Source of the DNA: a virus
IMG/VR virus record: IMGVR_UViG_3300033149_002817
Span: 31,585 to 95,584 of that record
Length of the DNA stretch: 64,000 nucleotides
Reading direction: 5' to 3' (one strand)
Shown one piece after another: positions 25,813-35,425 of the stretch; the stretch's first letter is position 1, and every line of letters starts with the position of its first letter. Below the pieces are notes generated by a model. That model did no database searches, was not told the origin of the DNA, and saw nothing but the letters and a program-made list of their open reading frames with translations. The translations under genes and the position numbers were made by a program.

Positions 25813-27605
25813 TGGGTGCTGAAGTCGGCGGCTTCAACTTCGTCATCGGTGCGGACATCGAAGAGTTCCGCAAAGGGATTCAGCAGGTCCAGAAGGCGAT
25901 GAACGGGCTGGCGGGCCTTGCCGCGAAGCTGACCGAGGACTTCGCGAAAGCAGCTGGAGGTGACGCCCCGGCCAAAGGCTCGGGTGGCGGCAAGAAGAAA
26001 AAAGGGAAGTCGACGGGCGGCCTCATCGGGGCGTGGTTTGGTGATATCGGCGCCAAAGCGCTCGCAGAGGAGACGATCCCGGGGCTGGGCAAGGCGCTAA
26101 CTGGCCTTCGTTCACCGATCGTCGGGCTTGGCATGGTAGCCGTCGCGATGACGCGCGAGTGGATGGCGTTCCACAACGAAACCGACAAGTTCCGTCGCTC
26201 CGTTGGCATGACACGCGAGGAGATGTTCGAGACGCAGCAGGACTTGCTCGACGTGTCCATGCGCTATGGCACCAGCGTCAGCAAGCTCGCGAGCATCTTC
26301 ACGTTCGTTGCTACAGGTGCAGCGCGCTCCTCCAAAGAGATGGCAAAGATGGCGGGGCACTTCGCGGAGCTGGAGAAAGCCACCGGATCGTCACAGAAGA
26401 CCATCGTCGACTTCGGCCTTGCGCTGCGGCAGTCGCTGGAGATGTCTGAGGATCAGGCGAGAGCAACTGAGCTTGCGATCATCCGGTACTCGGGCATGTC
26501 GATGATGACTGACGAGGCGGCTCGCCAGTCAGCTACCGAGTTCATCGGCCAGACGAAGCAGTTCGGAGCAGACAAGCGGAGAAAGCTGTTCGAGCAGTAC
26601 ATCGCGCTCACTCACGCGGGTAAGCAACTCGGCGGGAAGGAGGAGAGTGAAGCGCTTGGCGCTGCTGCTATTGCTATGTTGACGAAGTCCGGTGGGCTCA
26701 CTGGCTTGGAGGTTCTTGAAAAACACGCGTTTGACTTGCAGAAGGCTCTTGAGCCGGTGTTCCTGCGGTTGGATGAAGCTGATAAGGCAGGTAAGGAGCT
26801 TGTCTTCGGTGAAATAGCGCGCGGAGCTGGAATGGAGGGCTTTGCGCGTCAGGCGCTGGAGGGTTGGAGGAAGATCAACGCGGGCATCAACGAGGGTACG
26901 AGTGCCCTTCAGAAGTACAAGAAGGCGCTCGTAGACACGCAGGGTATGACACCTGAGCAGGTACAGCAGGCGCTCGAAGGCATGAAAGGCCCGTGGCAGA
27001 AGGTGGACGACTCTATTGGTCGCATCAAGGGCCTCCTGTTCGACATCGTGACTGGACCTCTTCTGCCTGCGATCGAGGGTACGTTCAAGCTCGTTGAGAC
27101 TGCGCTCTCTGGTATTCTCAAGCTTGCGGCCTGGTTCAAGGGATCAGACAAAGCGGACGCTGAGACTACGCGCAAGGCTACGCAGGCGAAGCAGTGGAAA
27201 TCGGGTATCGCTGGTGAGGTTCAGGTGATCGACGCGCTCATGGAACAGATGCAGGGGCGGTGGGGTGGCCCCTCCGACAAGATGGTGACCGACGCGTTCG
27301 CGGACGTGCGACGGGATACGGTGCTTACGGCGGGCGACCCGTTCATGACGGGAACGAACGAAATGACGTCGCAGTTCGCTGGTGGTTTTGAGGAGACACC
27401 TCTCGAAGCTTTCCCTTCGTACAACCCTGCCGCTTACAAGCGGGGTACCGAAAGCACGATGCTTCACGCGTACGAGTCCAAGGCGCGAGCGAAAGAAGTC
27501 ACGAGCGCTATGGATCGGTTGACGGCAGCGCTCAATGAGGCGAATGCGGTCGATCGTGCTCGCGTGCGGCACGACGAAACTACAGCTGTACTCGGGGGAC
27601 CGTAG
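25812..27605 (+). CDS. Tail tape measure protein
   Basis: 597 residues. Starts with a beta-alpha head (GGFNFVIGADIEEFRKGIQQVQKAM, the usual 'I-G-A-D-x-x-x-F' of tape measures), a Gly/Lys linker, a hydrophobic stretch at about 85-120 (GIGKALTGL..IVGLGMVAVAM), then long amphipathic helices to a second hydrophobic region near 410-440 (GLLFDIVTGPLLPAIEGTFKLVETALSGILKLAAWF). The length equals T4 gp29 (590 aa), which at about 1.5 angstrom per residue predicts a tail near 90-100 nm. Position between tube/chaperone and baseplate genes is diagnostic. Confidence 0.85.
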   Translation: MGAEVGGFNFVIGADIEEFRKGIQQVQKAMNGLAGLAAKLTEDFAKAAGGDAPAKGSGGGKKKKGKSTGGLIGAWFGDIGAKALAEETIPGLGKALTGLRSPIVGLGMVAVAMTREWMAFHNETDKFRRSVGMTREEMFETQQDLLDVSMRYGTSVSKLASIFTFVATGAARSSKEMAKMAGHFAELEKATGSSQKTIVDFGLALRQSLEMSEDQARATELAIIRYSGMSMMTDEAARQSATEFIGQTKQFGADKRRKLFEQYIALTHAGKQLGGKEESEALGAAAIAMLTKSGGLTGLEVLEKHAFDLQKALEPVFLRLDEADKAGKELVFGEIARGAGMEGFARQALEGWRKINAGINEGTSALQKYKKALVDTQGMTPEQVQQALEGMKGPWQKVDDSIGRIKGLLFDIVTGPLLPAIEGTFKLVETALSGILKLAAWFKGSDKADAETTRKATQAKQWKSGIAGEVQVIDALMEQMQGRWGGPSDKMVTDAFADVRRDTVLTAGDPFMTGTNEMTSQFAGGFEETPLEAFPSYNPAAYKRGTESTMLHAYESKARAKEVTSAMDRLTAALNEANAVDRARVRHDETTAVLGGP

Positions 27606-27606
27606 C

Positions 27607-28389
27607 GTGAAGCACCTCGACCGTACTCGGTTCCGTATCAGCCTTGAGCCGGAGTCGCTCATCGCGAGGAACAAGTACGACGCGCGTCTGTTTCTCGCGT
27701 TCCCCGAGCTACCGGAGACGATGAGCATCGCCAAGTCGGTGAACTACGCGGACGAGGTCATTCCGGGCTGGTCTGAGCCGCTCGTCGGATGGTCGAGCTG
27801 CGCGGCGACGACCATCGACTTCACGGTCAAGTTCGTCGCTACAGGTGAGAATACACCGAAGAAGAAACAGGTCAGCCCGCCCGGATCGTTTGAGACAACG
27901 GCGGCAGAAGACGTGGGGCAGGGTGTACTCGATGCTCTGCAGAACTTCCCTCTTGCCGTCCCGATGGTGGGGCAGGACGGCTACCCCTACGACAACACGC
28001 AGCCGCTCAGCGATCTGTCTGCAGTCGTTATCGACGAGGTGCTGACGAAGGCAGAGTGGCTGCTGGCGCTCACGCACCCACAGTATGACAACTCTGGAAA
28101 GCCATTCCCGCCGCCGATCGTCTGGCTGGAGTACGGGCAGAACTTCCGGCGTCGTGGCGTCCTCAAGAGTGTAACCCTTACGCTGCAAGGCCCCTGGCAT
28201 CCCGTGACGCTGCTATGTCAGCGCATCGACGCTGCTGTGTCGTTTCAGGAGATCAACCGCGGCCCGGTTGGTTACAGCAACGTCAGGCGGGGCATTCATT
28301 ACCCTGAGTCTAATCTCAACCAGTCCATCTATGCCGCGTCGCGCCCGAACAAGGACATTTTGGCACTGGCACGGTACAGTCAGGGGTAG
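27607..28389 (+). CDS. Baseplate tail-tube initiator, gp48/gp54-like
   Basis: 260 residues, GTG start 27607, one base after the tape-measure stop. A tube-like core is visible: TTIDFTVKFVATGE, then LLALTHPQYDNSGKPFPPPIVWLEYGQNFRRRGVLKSVTLTLQGPWHPVTL and AAVSFQEIN. 'PP-x-V-x-[VL]-x-x-G' followed by 'G-[VY]-[LV]-x-S-[VL]-x-[LVF]' and 'W-x-x-x-x-[PL]-[ML]-x-[CV]-x-V-x-x-S-x-x-E-[IL]' is the pattern of tube-initiator proteins. It links hub to tube. gp48 and gp54 cannot be told apart here. Confidence 0.55.
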   Translation: MKHLDRTRFRISLEPESLIARNKYDARLFLAFPELPETMSIAKSVNYADEVIPGWSEPLVGWSSCAATTIDFTVKFVATGENTPKKKQVSPPGSFETTAAEDVGQGVLDALQNFPLAVPMVGQDGYPYDNTQPLSDLSAVVIDEVLTKAEWLLALTHPQYDNSGKPFPPPIVWLEYGQNFRRRGVLKSVTLTLQGPWHPVTLLCQRIDAAVSFQEINRGPVGYSNVRRGIHYPESNLNQSIYAASRPNKDILALARYSQG

Positions 28390-28392
28390 TGC

Positions 28393-28767
28393 ATGGCAAC
28401 ATCGGACGCTACGACGGTCCGCGTCTCACCGAGGTCGCGGCACCGCTCGACTCCGCTCTTTTTGGAGCGCTACGACGTTTCATCGGGAAGCACTACCGAA
28501 ACACGCTCTCGTACTTTTTACGGTACGTGGGAGCCTCCGACGGTGTTCGAGACGCGACAGCCAACTCTCTGGAAGGTGGAGGCGGACGAGGCGGGGCGAC
28601 CGGACCTGCTCGCGTATCGGCTCTACAAGGACTCCACGCTGTGGTGGGCGATCTGCATCCGCAACAACCTCTTCTTCCCTCTCATCGATCTCCGTGCAGG
28701 CATGACTGTCATCTGTCCGCATGTTGAGGATGTCATTGCGGGGCTCAACTCGGCAAAGCGCACATGA
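28393..28767 (+). CDS. Baseplate wedge protein, gp53-like (LysM-like)
   Basis: 124 residues. Contains a compact LysM-like pattern: DLLAYRLYKDSTLWWAICIRNNLFFPLIDLRAGMTVICP, where 'Y-x-x-x-x-L-W-W-x-I-x-x-x-N' and the terminal 'G-x-x-[IL]-x-[IV]-P' are conserved in T4 gp53 and its relatives. The N-terminal 70 residues include FYGTWEPP. gp53 clamps the wedge around the hub. Its ATG follows the previous stop by three bases and its own stop overlaps the next ATG by four (ATGA). Confidence 0.7.
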   Translation: MATSDATTVRVSPRSRHRSTPLFLERYDVSSGSTTETRSRTFYGTWEPPTVFETRQPTLWKVEADEAGRPDLLAYRLYKDSTLWWAICIRNNLFFPLIDLRAGMTVICPHVEDVIAGLNSAKRT

Positions 28768-30155
28768 CCGATCGTACAATCGACGTTGGAAACCTGCGCT
28801 ATCCCTTCGTGGAGCTGCACGCAGAGACAGGCGACCGGAAGCGTGTACCGATCACGGTCGTGAACACTGCCGAAGAGGCGTTCGCGCAGAACACGCCGAA
28901 CAAGCTCGCCGTGGCGGTAGTGGACTTCTCATACACGACGGTGACGGGCGGCGCTGGCAGCACGATTTCCATGCGTGTTATTGACCCGTCATTCGACGGT
29001 TTGGAAACTCATTTCCTTCAAGCTGCAGGTATGCCTGTAGTGTGGTTCCGCTACGGTTGGCGGTTCAGCGACGGCACAGAGATGGCGTCTGAGCTGGCTC
29101 CGATGCGGGTCACGAACTGGGAAGGCGAGTTCATTGGTAACGCGACCTTTACGGCGGCGGCGCTCACCATCACCGCAATGGACGACTCGGCGCTGCTGGG
29201 TTCGCAAGCGACGCAAATCGGGCTGAAGTCTACCGACAGCATTACTGCTGGCATCTCTGACATCGTGAACGCAGCAAAGGGGGCAACGGCCGGCAAGAAG
29301 CTTGTCGTCGAGGTGCGCGCACCCACGACGACAACGATGACCGACGCTCTCAACAAGGCGCACGGCCGCACGCCGATCCGCTACATCAGGGATCTTCTCG
29401 CATATGCGTCAACAGACGAGCTGTTCTTGACCTACTACATGGAGTACAAGGACGGTGCTTGGCATCTGGTCATAGACGCGGTGAAGCCGACAGCCAAGCC
29501 GCAACGCGTCTACGTGTTCTCTCGTGATCGTCAGGGAGAGATGCTGAACTTCCGCCCGAAATACAGCGGACTCCTCATTCGCGGGATTGGGGGCGGGCAG
29601 GTGGACAGCGTAGCGACGGACTCATCTACGCTGACGGCAACGCCGAAGTCGTCTTCTGCCTCAACTGACGACGATCCGGCACATGGGAACTACTTCCCGC
29701 GCGACGACGAGATCGGCGCTCCGTCACGCATCGTCGCGCTCGCATCCCGGGAGCAGCAGCTCATAGACGCATACATTCGGTCCCGGAGGCGTCGGGCCGA
29801 CTTGGCGACGTACCCGGCGACGGCGGACATCGTCGGCGACCCGTTCATTCGTCCTATACGCAACGTGCTGGTCATCGTCTCCAAGGGGGCGCATGCGCTT
29901 CAGGCGGCGCAGGATCTGTTCCGCGAGGGCGACTACCATCACAGCACCGGGCTCTACACCGTCATGCAGATAACCCATTCGATCACGCCGGGCGTCTACC
30001 GCACGCAGCTGAACCTGCAGAGGGGCTCAACCAACGTCGGCGGGATCAAGGCTAAGGTGACGTCAGGAGATGGACCGAAGGGCTGGGTGCGAGAGAGAAC
30101 AGCGAAGACGGAGAGCGAAGTGGAACGCGGTGTGAAGTCTGTGGGGGCGGACTGA
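28764..30155 (+). CDS. Baseplate hub protein, gp27/gpD-like
   Basis: 463 residues, ATGA coupling. Features of the hub barrel family: AVAVVDFSYTTVTGGAGSTISMRVIDPS, an early strand block GMPVVWFRYGWRFSDGTEMASELAPM, then RTPIRYIRDLLAYASTDELFLTYYMEYKDGAWHLVID in the place of the gpD/gp27 second barrel, FRPKYSGLLIRG and the C-terminal EGDYHHSTGLYTVMQITHSITPGVYRTQLNLQRG, the last being the typical return strands. The hub trimer receives the gp5 spike encoded next and closes the tube end. Confidence 0.7.
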   Translation: MTDRTIDVGNLRYPFVELHAETGDRKRVPITVVNTAEEAFAQNTPNKLAVAVVDFSYTTVTGGAGSTISMRVIDPSFDGLETHFLQAAGMPVVWFRYGWRFSDGTEMASELAPMRVTNWEGEFIGNATFTAAALTITAMDDSALLGSQATQIGLKSTDSITAGISDIVNAAKGATAGKKLVVEVRAPTTTTMTDALNKAHGRTPIRYIRDLLAYASTDELFLTYYMEYKDGAWHLVIDAVKPTAKPQRVYVFSRDRQGEMLNFRPKYSGLLIRGIGGGQVDSVATDSSTLTATPKSSSASTDDDPAHGNYFPRDDEIGAPSRIVALASREQQLIDAYIRSRRRRADLATYPATADIVGDPFIRPIRNVLVIVSKGAHALQAAQDLFREGDYHHSTGLYTVMQITHSITPGVYRTQLNLQRGSTNVGGIKAKVTSGDGPKGWVRERTAKTESEVERGVKSVGAD

Positions 30156-31198
30156 TGGAACCTCTCATGAAGCGGCTGCTGGAAGACGGCCCGGGGAGTC
30201 AGACGAGCTTCGGACTCTTCCGCGGCGACGTCATACGCAACGACGACCCGGAGAAGCGTGCTCGTGTGCAGGTGCGTATCGTCCAGGTTCACGGTGACGG
30301 GCTCGACCCGAGTCAGACGGTGGCGTCTGACCGCCTGCCGTGGGCGGAGCCATGCTTCCCGATGTCAGGGTTCGCCGACGGCGGGGTCTACTTCGTGCCT
30401 CCGGTGCCGTCGACGTTGTGGTGTGCCTTCGAGAACGGAGACCCGCATCGCCCGGTCTACCTCGGTGGGTGGTGGAAGAACGACGAACCTCCGGCAGAGG
30501 TGACGGACCCGGACGAGCAGCGCGTCATCAAGACTCCGGCCGGGCATGTCCTGCTCTTCGACGACGCGCCTGACGGGATCATCCGCCTCTCGCACGAGGA
30601 CGGGGACCGTGAGATCATCCTCGACGGGAACACCGGCACGACGACGATCAAGAACAAGTCGGGACAGACAATCGTCCTGAACGAAACAGCACAGTCCGTC
30701 ACCGTTACGAACGGAACACAGGTCATCACGCTTGACGGCGCGTCAGGTACGATCAACATTCAGAACGGCGCGACGCAATCCGCGACGATGAACGAGACGG
30801 CGCAGACGATCAACATCCAGAACGGACCGTTGCAGACCGTGCTCATGAACGCGCTGCTCTCGCAGGTCGTACTGACGAACGGTGTGCTTCAGGTGCTCAC
30901 GCTCGACGGGCTCCTGCAGACGACGCTGCTCATCAATGGTCTCGTGCAGGTGCTCACGAACGGTATCCTCGGCAAGGTGCAGATTAACACGCTGACGGTG
31001 GACGGGATCGAGCTTGGAACCGGGGCGGCGGCGGAGACATACGGAATCGTCGTTGGGGCGTTCAAGACGCTGTTCGATGGGCATACGCACGCGAAACCTG
31101 CGGGGTGTGCTGGTGGTGCGGCTACAGGTCCACCAGCTGCTGGAATGGTTGTAGGCACGGACATTTCGACCATCGTCAAGGCGAAGGCGATGCCGTAG
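30155..31198 (+). CDS. Central spike, gp5/gpV-like (OB fold + beta-helix, no lysozyme domain)
   Basis: 347 residues, ATG overlapping the hub stop. Residues 18-120 are an OB-fold (FGLFRGDVIRNDDPEKRARVQVRIVQVHGDG, LPWAEPCFPMSG, GVYFVPPVPSTLWCAFENGDPHRPVYLGGWW), the typical gp5/VgrG core. Residues 150-285 are a regular triple-stranded beta-helix with repeats of the type 'TINIQNG', 'QVVLTNG', 'TLDG'. A C-terminal region with HTHAKP may bind metal at the tip. T4's inserted lysozyme domain is absent, so cell-wall digestion must come from another protein, possibly the M14 protein. Confidence 0.85.
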   Translation: MEPLMKRLLEDGPGSQTSFGLFRGDVIRNDDPEKRARVQVRIVQVHGDGLDPSQTVASDRLPWAEPCFPMSGFADGGVYFVPPVPSTLWCAFENGDPHRPVYLGGWWKNDEPPAEVTDPDEQRVIKTPAGHVLLFDDAPDGIIRLSHEDGDREIILDGNTGTTTIKNKSGQTIVLNETAQSVTVTNGTQVITLDGASGTINIQNGATQSATMNETAQTINIQNGPLQTVLMNALLSQVVLTNGVLQVLTLDGLLQTTLLINGLVQVLTNGILGKVQINTLTVDGIELGTGAAAETYGIVVGAFKTLFDGHTHAKPAGCAGGAATGPPAAGMVVGTDISTIVKAKAMP

Positions 31199-31207
31199 GG
31201 GGCAGAC

Positions 31208-31594
31208 ATGCCGTTCGTACGGGGTTCGCAGTCGCGCGGGTGCGCTTTCCCTATCATCAAGGGGCGGGAGGGCTACTGGCCGCGTCGGAACAGCGCGGCG
31301 CTCCGGCGGTCGAGCATCATGATGATCCTCGGCACGTACCCCGGCGAGCGGGTCGGAGAGCCCGAGTTTGGTTCGCGCCTGCCTGAGCTTCTGTTCGAGC
31401 AGAATGATGCCCGCGCGATGGAGCTGGCTCGGCGGTACACTGTAGAGGCTATACAGCGGTGGGATCCGCTCGTCGGCATCGTCGGGGTGGTTGCGGAGCG
31501 TAGAGATTACGCCTTGCGCATCTACATCGACTACATCGACCGGGCTGACGAGAACACGAACGTCCGCCGTGCGACGTTCACTGTGCGGAAGTAG
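31208..31594 (+). CDS. Baseplate wedge protein, gp25-like
   Basis: 128 residues. The motif block SSIMMILGTYPGERVGEPEFGSRLPELLFEQND is the highly conserved gp25/lysozyme-like wedge signature ('I-x-x-[IL]-[LF]-x-[ST]-x-[PK]-G-[EQ]-R-x-x-x-P-x-[FY]-G-x-x-L'), including the Glu-Pro-Arg-type EPR-like core shared with T6SS TssE. gp25 holds sheath to wedge. It is followed by an antisense HNH gene whose 3' end overlaps its last 17 nt. Confidence 0.85.
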   Translation: MPFVRGSQSRGCAFPIIKGREGYWPRRNSAALRRSSIMMILGTYPGERVGEPEFGSRLPELLFEQNDARAMELARRYTVEAIQRWDPLVGIVGVVAERRDYALRIYIDYIDRADENTNVRRATFTVRK

Positions 31595-32294
31595 GGGCAG
31601 GGACATGCTTCCAGGTGCGACCTGTGACGGCCGCGTAGACCGTGCCGGTGGAGACACCGTAGCGCTCGGAGAGCTGCCGTACGGGTACACCGTCAGCATG
31701 GCAGGCGCGCATCTCTGCGACGAGGAAGTCGGTGAGCTTGGCGACGGCGGAGCGGGTGCCGGCGGGACCGCCCGGCATCGGGACCGGGCCGGGCAGATGC
31801 TTCCAGGTCTTGCCGACGATGGCACAGTGGATGGCATCCTTGGAGACGTCGTAGCGCTTGGCGAGTTCGGGGAGCTGAGCGCCGGAGCGGAAGGCGTCGC
31901 GGGCAGCGAGAACGTCGGTAGCGGTGAGCTTCGCGCTCCCGTTGTGGGAGCCGACGTTGCGATGTGGACTCATCCTCGCAGCATGCTCCGCGTTCTCTTT
32001 GCGCGTGCAGTATTCGAGATTGTCGAGATGGTTGTTGAACGGCCGTCCGTCCCGATGGTTCACTTCGCGCCCGTCCGGTCGTGGACCGACGAACGCCTCC
32101 ATCACGAGATGGTGGACGAGCGCCTTGCGCTTCTTTCCTTGGTAGCACAGTGTGACCCTTCGGTACCCGCTGATATCCTCCAGCTTCAGGAGATCACGTC
32201 GCGTGCCGTTGGCGCGCGCGTCGCGGCGTACGCGACCGTGATCGGAAATAGAGTAGGCACCTTCCCATCCAGGGACGTTCTTCCAATTCTCCAC
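31578..32294 (-). CDS. HNH homing endonuclease with NUMOD4 domain (antisense)
   Basis: 238 residues, GTG start at 32294 with GGAGG six bases upstream on the minus strand. N-terminus WKNVPGWEGAYSISDHGRVRR is NUMOD4. The HNH nuclease follows: RALVHHLVMEAFVG with His61/62, EVNHRDGRPFNNHLDNLEYCTRKEN as the H-N-N core. The C-terminal half has two copies of a helix-turn-helix repeat, each ending 'KTWKHLP' or 'RTWKHVP' (SGAQLPELAKRYDVSKDAIHCAIVG and DGVPVRQLSERYGVSTGTVYAAVTG). It separates the gp25 and gp6 genes, the sole gene antisense to the structural block. Its stop overlaps the gp25 stop region by 17 nt. Confidence 0.85.
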   Translation of the reverse strand: MENWKNVPGWEGAYSISDHGRVRRDARANGTRRDLLKLEDISGYRRVTLCYQGKKRKALVHHLVMEAFVGPRPDGREVNHRDGRPFNNHLDNLEYCTRKENAEHAARMSPHRNVGSHNGSAKLTATDVLAARDAFRSGAQLPELAKRYDVSKDAIHCAIVGKTWKHLPGPVPMPGGPAGTRSAVAKLTDFLVAEMRACHADGVPVRQLSERYGVSTGTVYAAVTGRTWKHVPAPTSAQ

Positions 32295-32342
32295 GAGTAC
32301 CTCCGTTTCTGGTATACTCCATTCTGCGTGAAGGTGTAGCTC

Positions 32343-35300
32343 ATGTCAAGCACGCTGCCGCCAATAGATTACACAGCCAGAAGTTACGCTGAGATCAAGG
32401 CAGCCCTCGAACGCCATGTTCAACTCTACTTTCCCGGATCATGGTCCGACTTCCTCAACTCGAACCTCGGCGAGGCGATACTACAGCTGACGGCTTACGT
32501 AGGGGATCAGCTCGGCTTCTACCTCGACCGGCAGGCGAACGAATGCTACCTCTCGACCGCGGTGCAGCGCGCGAACATCGTGCGGCTCGCGGAGCAGCTT
32601 GGGTACACGCCCAGCACGGCGTCACCAGCTCTCGTACCGGCACGCTGCACGCTGGAGCTGGCACAGATTGACCCGGTCGTCATCGCGGCCTACAGCGTTC
32701 TCAGCGACAAGAACGGGACCGAGTACGAGTTTCTGGAGAACGTGAGCGTCGCGGCCGGCGTCACGAACACCGTCGATCAGCCCGTCACCGGCGAGGTGCT
32801 CACGACGGCGAACGGGAGCGACCGCGTCTTCTCTCTCAAGACGACGAACGACAACCTGACGCTTGGTAGCGTTACGGTCTACTTCACCATCGCGGCGCAG
32901 AACTACGTCATCAATGTTGGCTCCGACGGGAGCATCACGCTTCCCTTCGGCGGCTCTGGCACGCTCGACTACGACACTGGTGAGTTCGACCTCGTCTTCG
33001 CTGTCGGCGGAGAGCCAGACATCGCGACGACGATCACGGTGGACTACCAGTGGTCGCAGCGCATCACCGCGTACGAGGGGCGGACGTACGTCAACGTCGT
33101 CAGCTCGGACGGTACTCCGTCGCAGCGCTTCCAGTTGCCGCGTTCACCGGTGCTGCTCGACCCGCTCGTGCGAGACGAAGATGTCGATCCGAACCCGCTT
33201 CGGTTGGAGGTCTGGGAAGGCGACCCGGCGGCGCCCTTTGGAACCGCTGCCGGCACGCAGTGGACCCGCGTCGATTCGCTCGTGACGGCCGCAGTAACGG
33301 ACGAGGTCTTCCAGGTCATTCTCAATGAGAACGACGAAGTCACCATCCTGTTCGGGGACGGCGCCAACGGGAAGATCCCACCTTCCGGCACCGACAACCT
33401 CAGCGTCATCTACCGCGTCGGCGGCGGCCTGAAGGGCAACATCGCCATCGGCTTCATCGACACGACGCTGACCGGCACTGCGGGCCTCGCGACCGTCACC
33501 GTCAAGGTCTACAACTACCAGACCGGCACGGGCGGCGCAGAGCGGGAGACGGCGGACGAGATCCGCATCAACGCGCCGCGCTGGCTCAAGACGAACGACA
33601 CGGTGACGACGGAAGAGGACTACGACACTCTCAGCGCGGGGTACGTCCTCCCGGGCGGCGGGACCATCGCACGCGCGAAGTCGCGGTTGACACCCGCGAG
33701 GTCGTTCGCCGCGCTGACCATTCACACGGGCGTCCTGCTCGGGACGTTCGGGGCGGCGCCTGCGCTGGCGACGTTCTTCCGCCTCCCCGCCTCCCCGCTC
33801 GATGCCAGCAGCATCCGCGTCTACTACCGCGTCGCGAGCGTCTCACAGGTGGCGACGGCAATCGACCTCGGGTTGGGTTCCGCGCAGCTCAGCGGTGTGA
33901 GCCTCGACATCGCGAATCGGCTCCGCATCGATCAGATCAACTTCAGCGGCATCTCCCCGGCGGGGTTCAGCGGCGACGGCACGACCATCATCTTCCTGAC
34001 GGCGACACCGCTCGACGCACCGATCTTCCCGGGCTCGCTCATCCTGTCCTACACCATCGGCGGCACGGACTACGTCGCCTACGACGACGGTGCGGGGGAG
34101 CTGATCGGGGCCAACATCTACGGTCCGTCGGCGCTGGGGAACGGCACCGTCGACTATGTCACCGGGGTGGTGTCGCTTCGCTTCGGCTCGCAGGCGACGA
34201 AGCTCAGCGGCAACGCGGAGACATACGATTTCAACGCGATCAACGGCGGCGCCAACGTCTTCCTGAGCGTGGATGTAGACGGCGCAGGCGCGGCGACCAT
34301 CACCTTCACGTCAGGCGCCTTCGTGAGCTTTGCGGCAGCGACGGCGGCGGAGGTGCGGACCGTCATCAACGGCATCATCGCGGGACTCGCGTCGGTCGAG
34401 TCGGGCAAGGTACGGCTGACCTCTCCGACCTACGGTGTGACGTCGAGCTTGGAGGTCGGGGCACCGGCGAACGATGCGAACGACGTGCTCGCTTTCGCGC
34501 TGCCGGTCGTGAACGGTGCGGACTACCCACCGGACAGCTCTACGCTGCTGGCCTTCTCGTATGAAGCGGCGCTCTACTTCCTCTTCACCGCGCTGCCTGA
34601 CGCGCTCTCTGACGTCACGATGGACGCACAGAGCGGGCCGACGGTCGAGCAGCTTCCGACGAACAACATCGAGGTCTACACGTGGAGCTTCGACTCCGTG
34701 GGGCTGCTCGTTCCGCCGTCGGACGCGCTGAAGGACTCGCTGAAGACGTACCTCGACCTCCGCCGTGTGCTTGGTACGTCAATTGAGGTGCTGTCGGGGT
34801 TCAACGTCTCTATAACGCTTTACCTGACCGTTACTTATGATGTGAAGGTGCCTGTTGCGGAGACGAACGCTCTCATCATTTCGACGCTGGAGGCGTTCTT
34901 TCTCTCGCAGGTGAATGTCGAGGCAGGCTCTGACGTTCCGCTCGCGAGCGTCTACGCGGCGCTCTACCCGCTTTTCGGCGTGGAGACGCTTGTCATTCAG
35001 GACGTTGCGCTCGACGTGCCTGTAGCGACCGGGGACGGCGCGACGGTGCTCTTCCGCGACGACGGCGAAGCGCCCGGTCAGCATGTGTCTTCCGGCAAGC
35101 TGCCGATGGTTGGAGGTGCGGACGAGATCAAGGCTTACCGCGGCTTGACGGAGGTCGGGACGAGCGACGCAGGCACGCCGGTCGCGAACCTTGCTTCGGG
35201 TGGTGGGCATCTCACGAGCAGCTGGGTGAACCTGCAGACGGGTGATTTCGAGCTGCGCTTCACGGTTCCGCCCGCGCGCGATGAAGTCGCGTCGCTACGA

Positions 35301-35417
35301 TTCAAGCTTGACGAGGTCTCATCCTCGTCCGGTGTCGCGCTGTGGAACATCGCGATTGAGGAATGGGAGATCGCGGCGCTCGGGTCCGTGTACGTCAACG
35401 GTACGCTCATCAGCTGA
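32343..35417 (+). CDS. Baseplate wedge protein, gp6/baseplate-J-like
   Basis: 1024 residues. The N-terminus PPIDYTARSYAEIKAALERHVQLYFPGSWSDF then GEAILQLTAYVGDQLGFYLDRQANECYLSTAVQRANIVRLAEQLGYTP is the well-known gp6/J start. EAILQLTAYVGDQL...Y-D-R-x-x-N-E is diagnostic. Residues about 320-470 (VTILFGDGANGKIPPSG, VIYRVGGGLKGNI, APRWLKTNDTVTTEEDYDTL) give the J-core strands 'F-G-[DN]-G-x-x-G' and 'V-T-x-x-D-[YF]'. A further beta domain sits between and before the C-terminal dimer region. The gene directly follows the antisense endonuclease. Confidence 0.88.
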   Translation: MSSTLPPIDYTARSYAEIKAALERHVQLYFPGSWSDFLNSNLGEAILQLTAYVGDQLGFYLDRQANECYLSTAVQRANIVRLAEQLGYTPSTASPALVPARCTLELAQIDPVVIAAYSVLSDKNGTEYEFLENVSVAAGVTNTVDQPVTGEVLTTANGSDRVFSLKTTNDNLTLGSVTVYFTIAAQNYVINVGSDGSITLPFGGSGTLDYDTGEFDLVFAVGGEPDIATTITVDYQWSQRITAYEGRTYVNVVSSDGTPSQRFQLPRSPVLLDPLVRDEDVDPNPLRLEVWEGDPAAPFGTAAGTQWTRVDSLVTAAVTDEVFQVILNENDEVTILFGDGANGKIPPSGTDNLSVIYRVGGGLKGNIAIGFIDTTLTGTAGLATVTVKVYNYQTGTGGAERETADEIRINAPRWLKTNDTVTTEEDYDTLSAGYVLPGGGTIARAKSRLTPARSFAALTIHTGVLLGTFGAAPALATFFRLPASPLDASSIRVYYRVASVSQVATAIDLGLGSAQLSGVSLDIANRLRIDQINFSGISPAGFSGDGTTIIFLTATPLDAPIFPGSLILSYTIGGTDYVAYDDGAGELIGANIYGPSALGNGTVDYVTGVVSLRFGSQATKLSGNAETYDFNAINGGANVFLSVDVDGAGAATITFTSGAFVSFAAATAAEVRTVINGIIAGLASVESGKVRLTSPTYGVTSSLEVGAPANDANDVLAFALPVVNGADYPPDSSTLLAFSYEAALYFLFTALPDALSDVTMDAQSGPTVEQLPTNNIEVYTWSFDSVGLLVPPSDALKDSLKTYLDLRRVLGTSIEVLSGFNVSITLYLTVTYDVKVPVAETNALIISTLEAFFLSQVNVEAGSDVPLASVYAALYPLFGVETLVIQDVALDVPVATGDGATVLFRDDGEAPGQHVSSGKLPMVGGADEIKAYRGLTEVGTSDAGTPVANLASGGGHLTSSWVNLQTGDFELRFTVPPARDEVASLRFKLDEVSSSSGVALWNIAIEEWEIAALGSVYVNGTLIS

Positions 35418-35425
35418 GGTATGAC

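Noticed and set aside
30155-31198. Lysozyme domain in the spike protein
   Set aside because: The OB fold runs straight into the beta-helix; there is no inserted glycoside-hydrolase segment as in T4 gp5.
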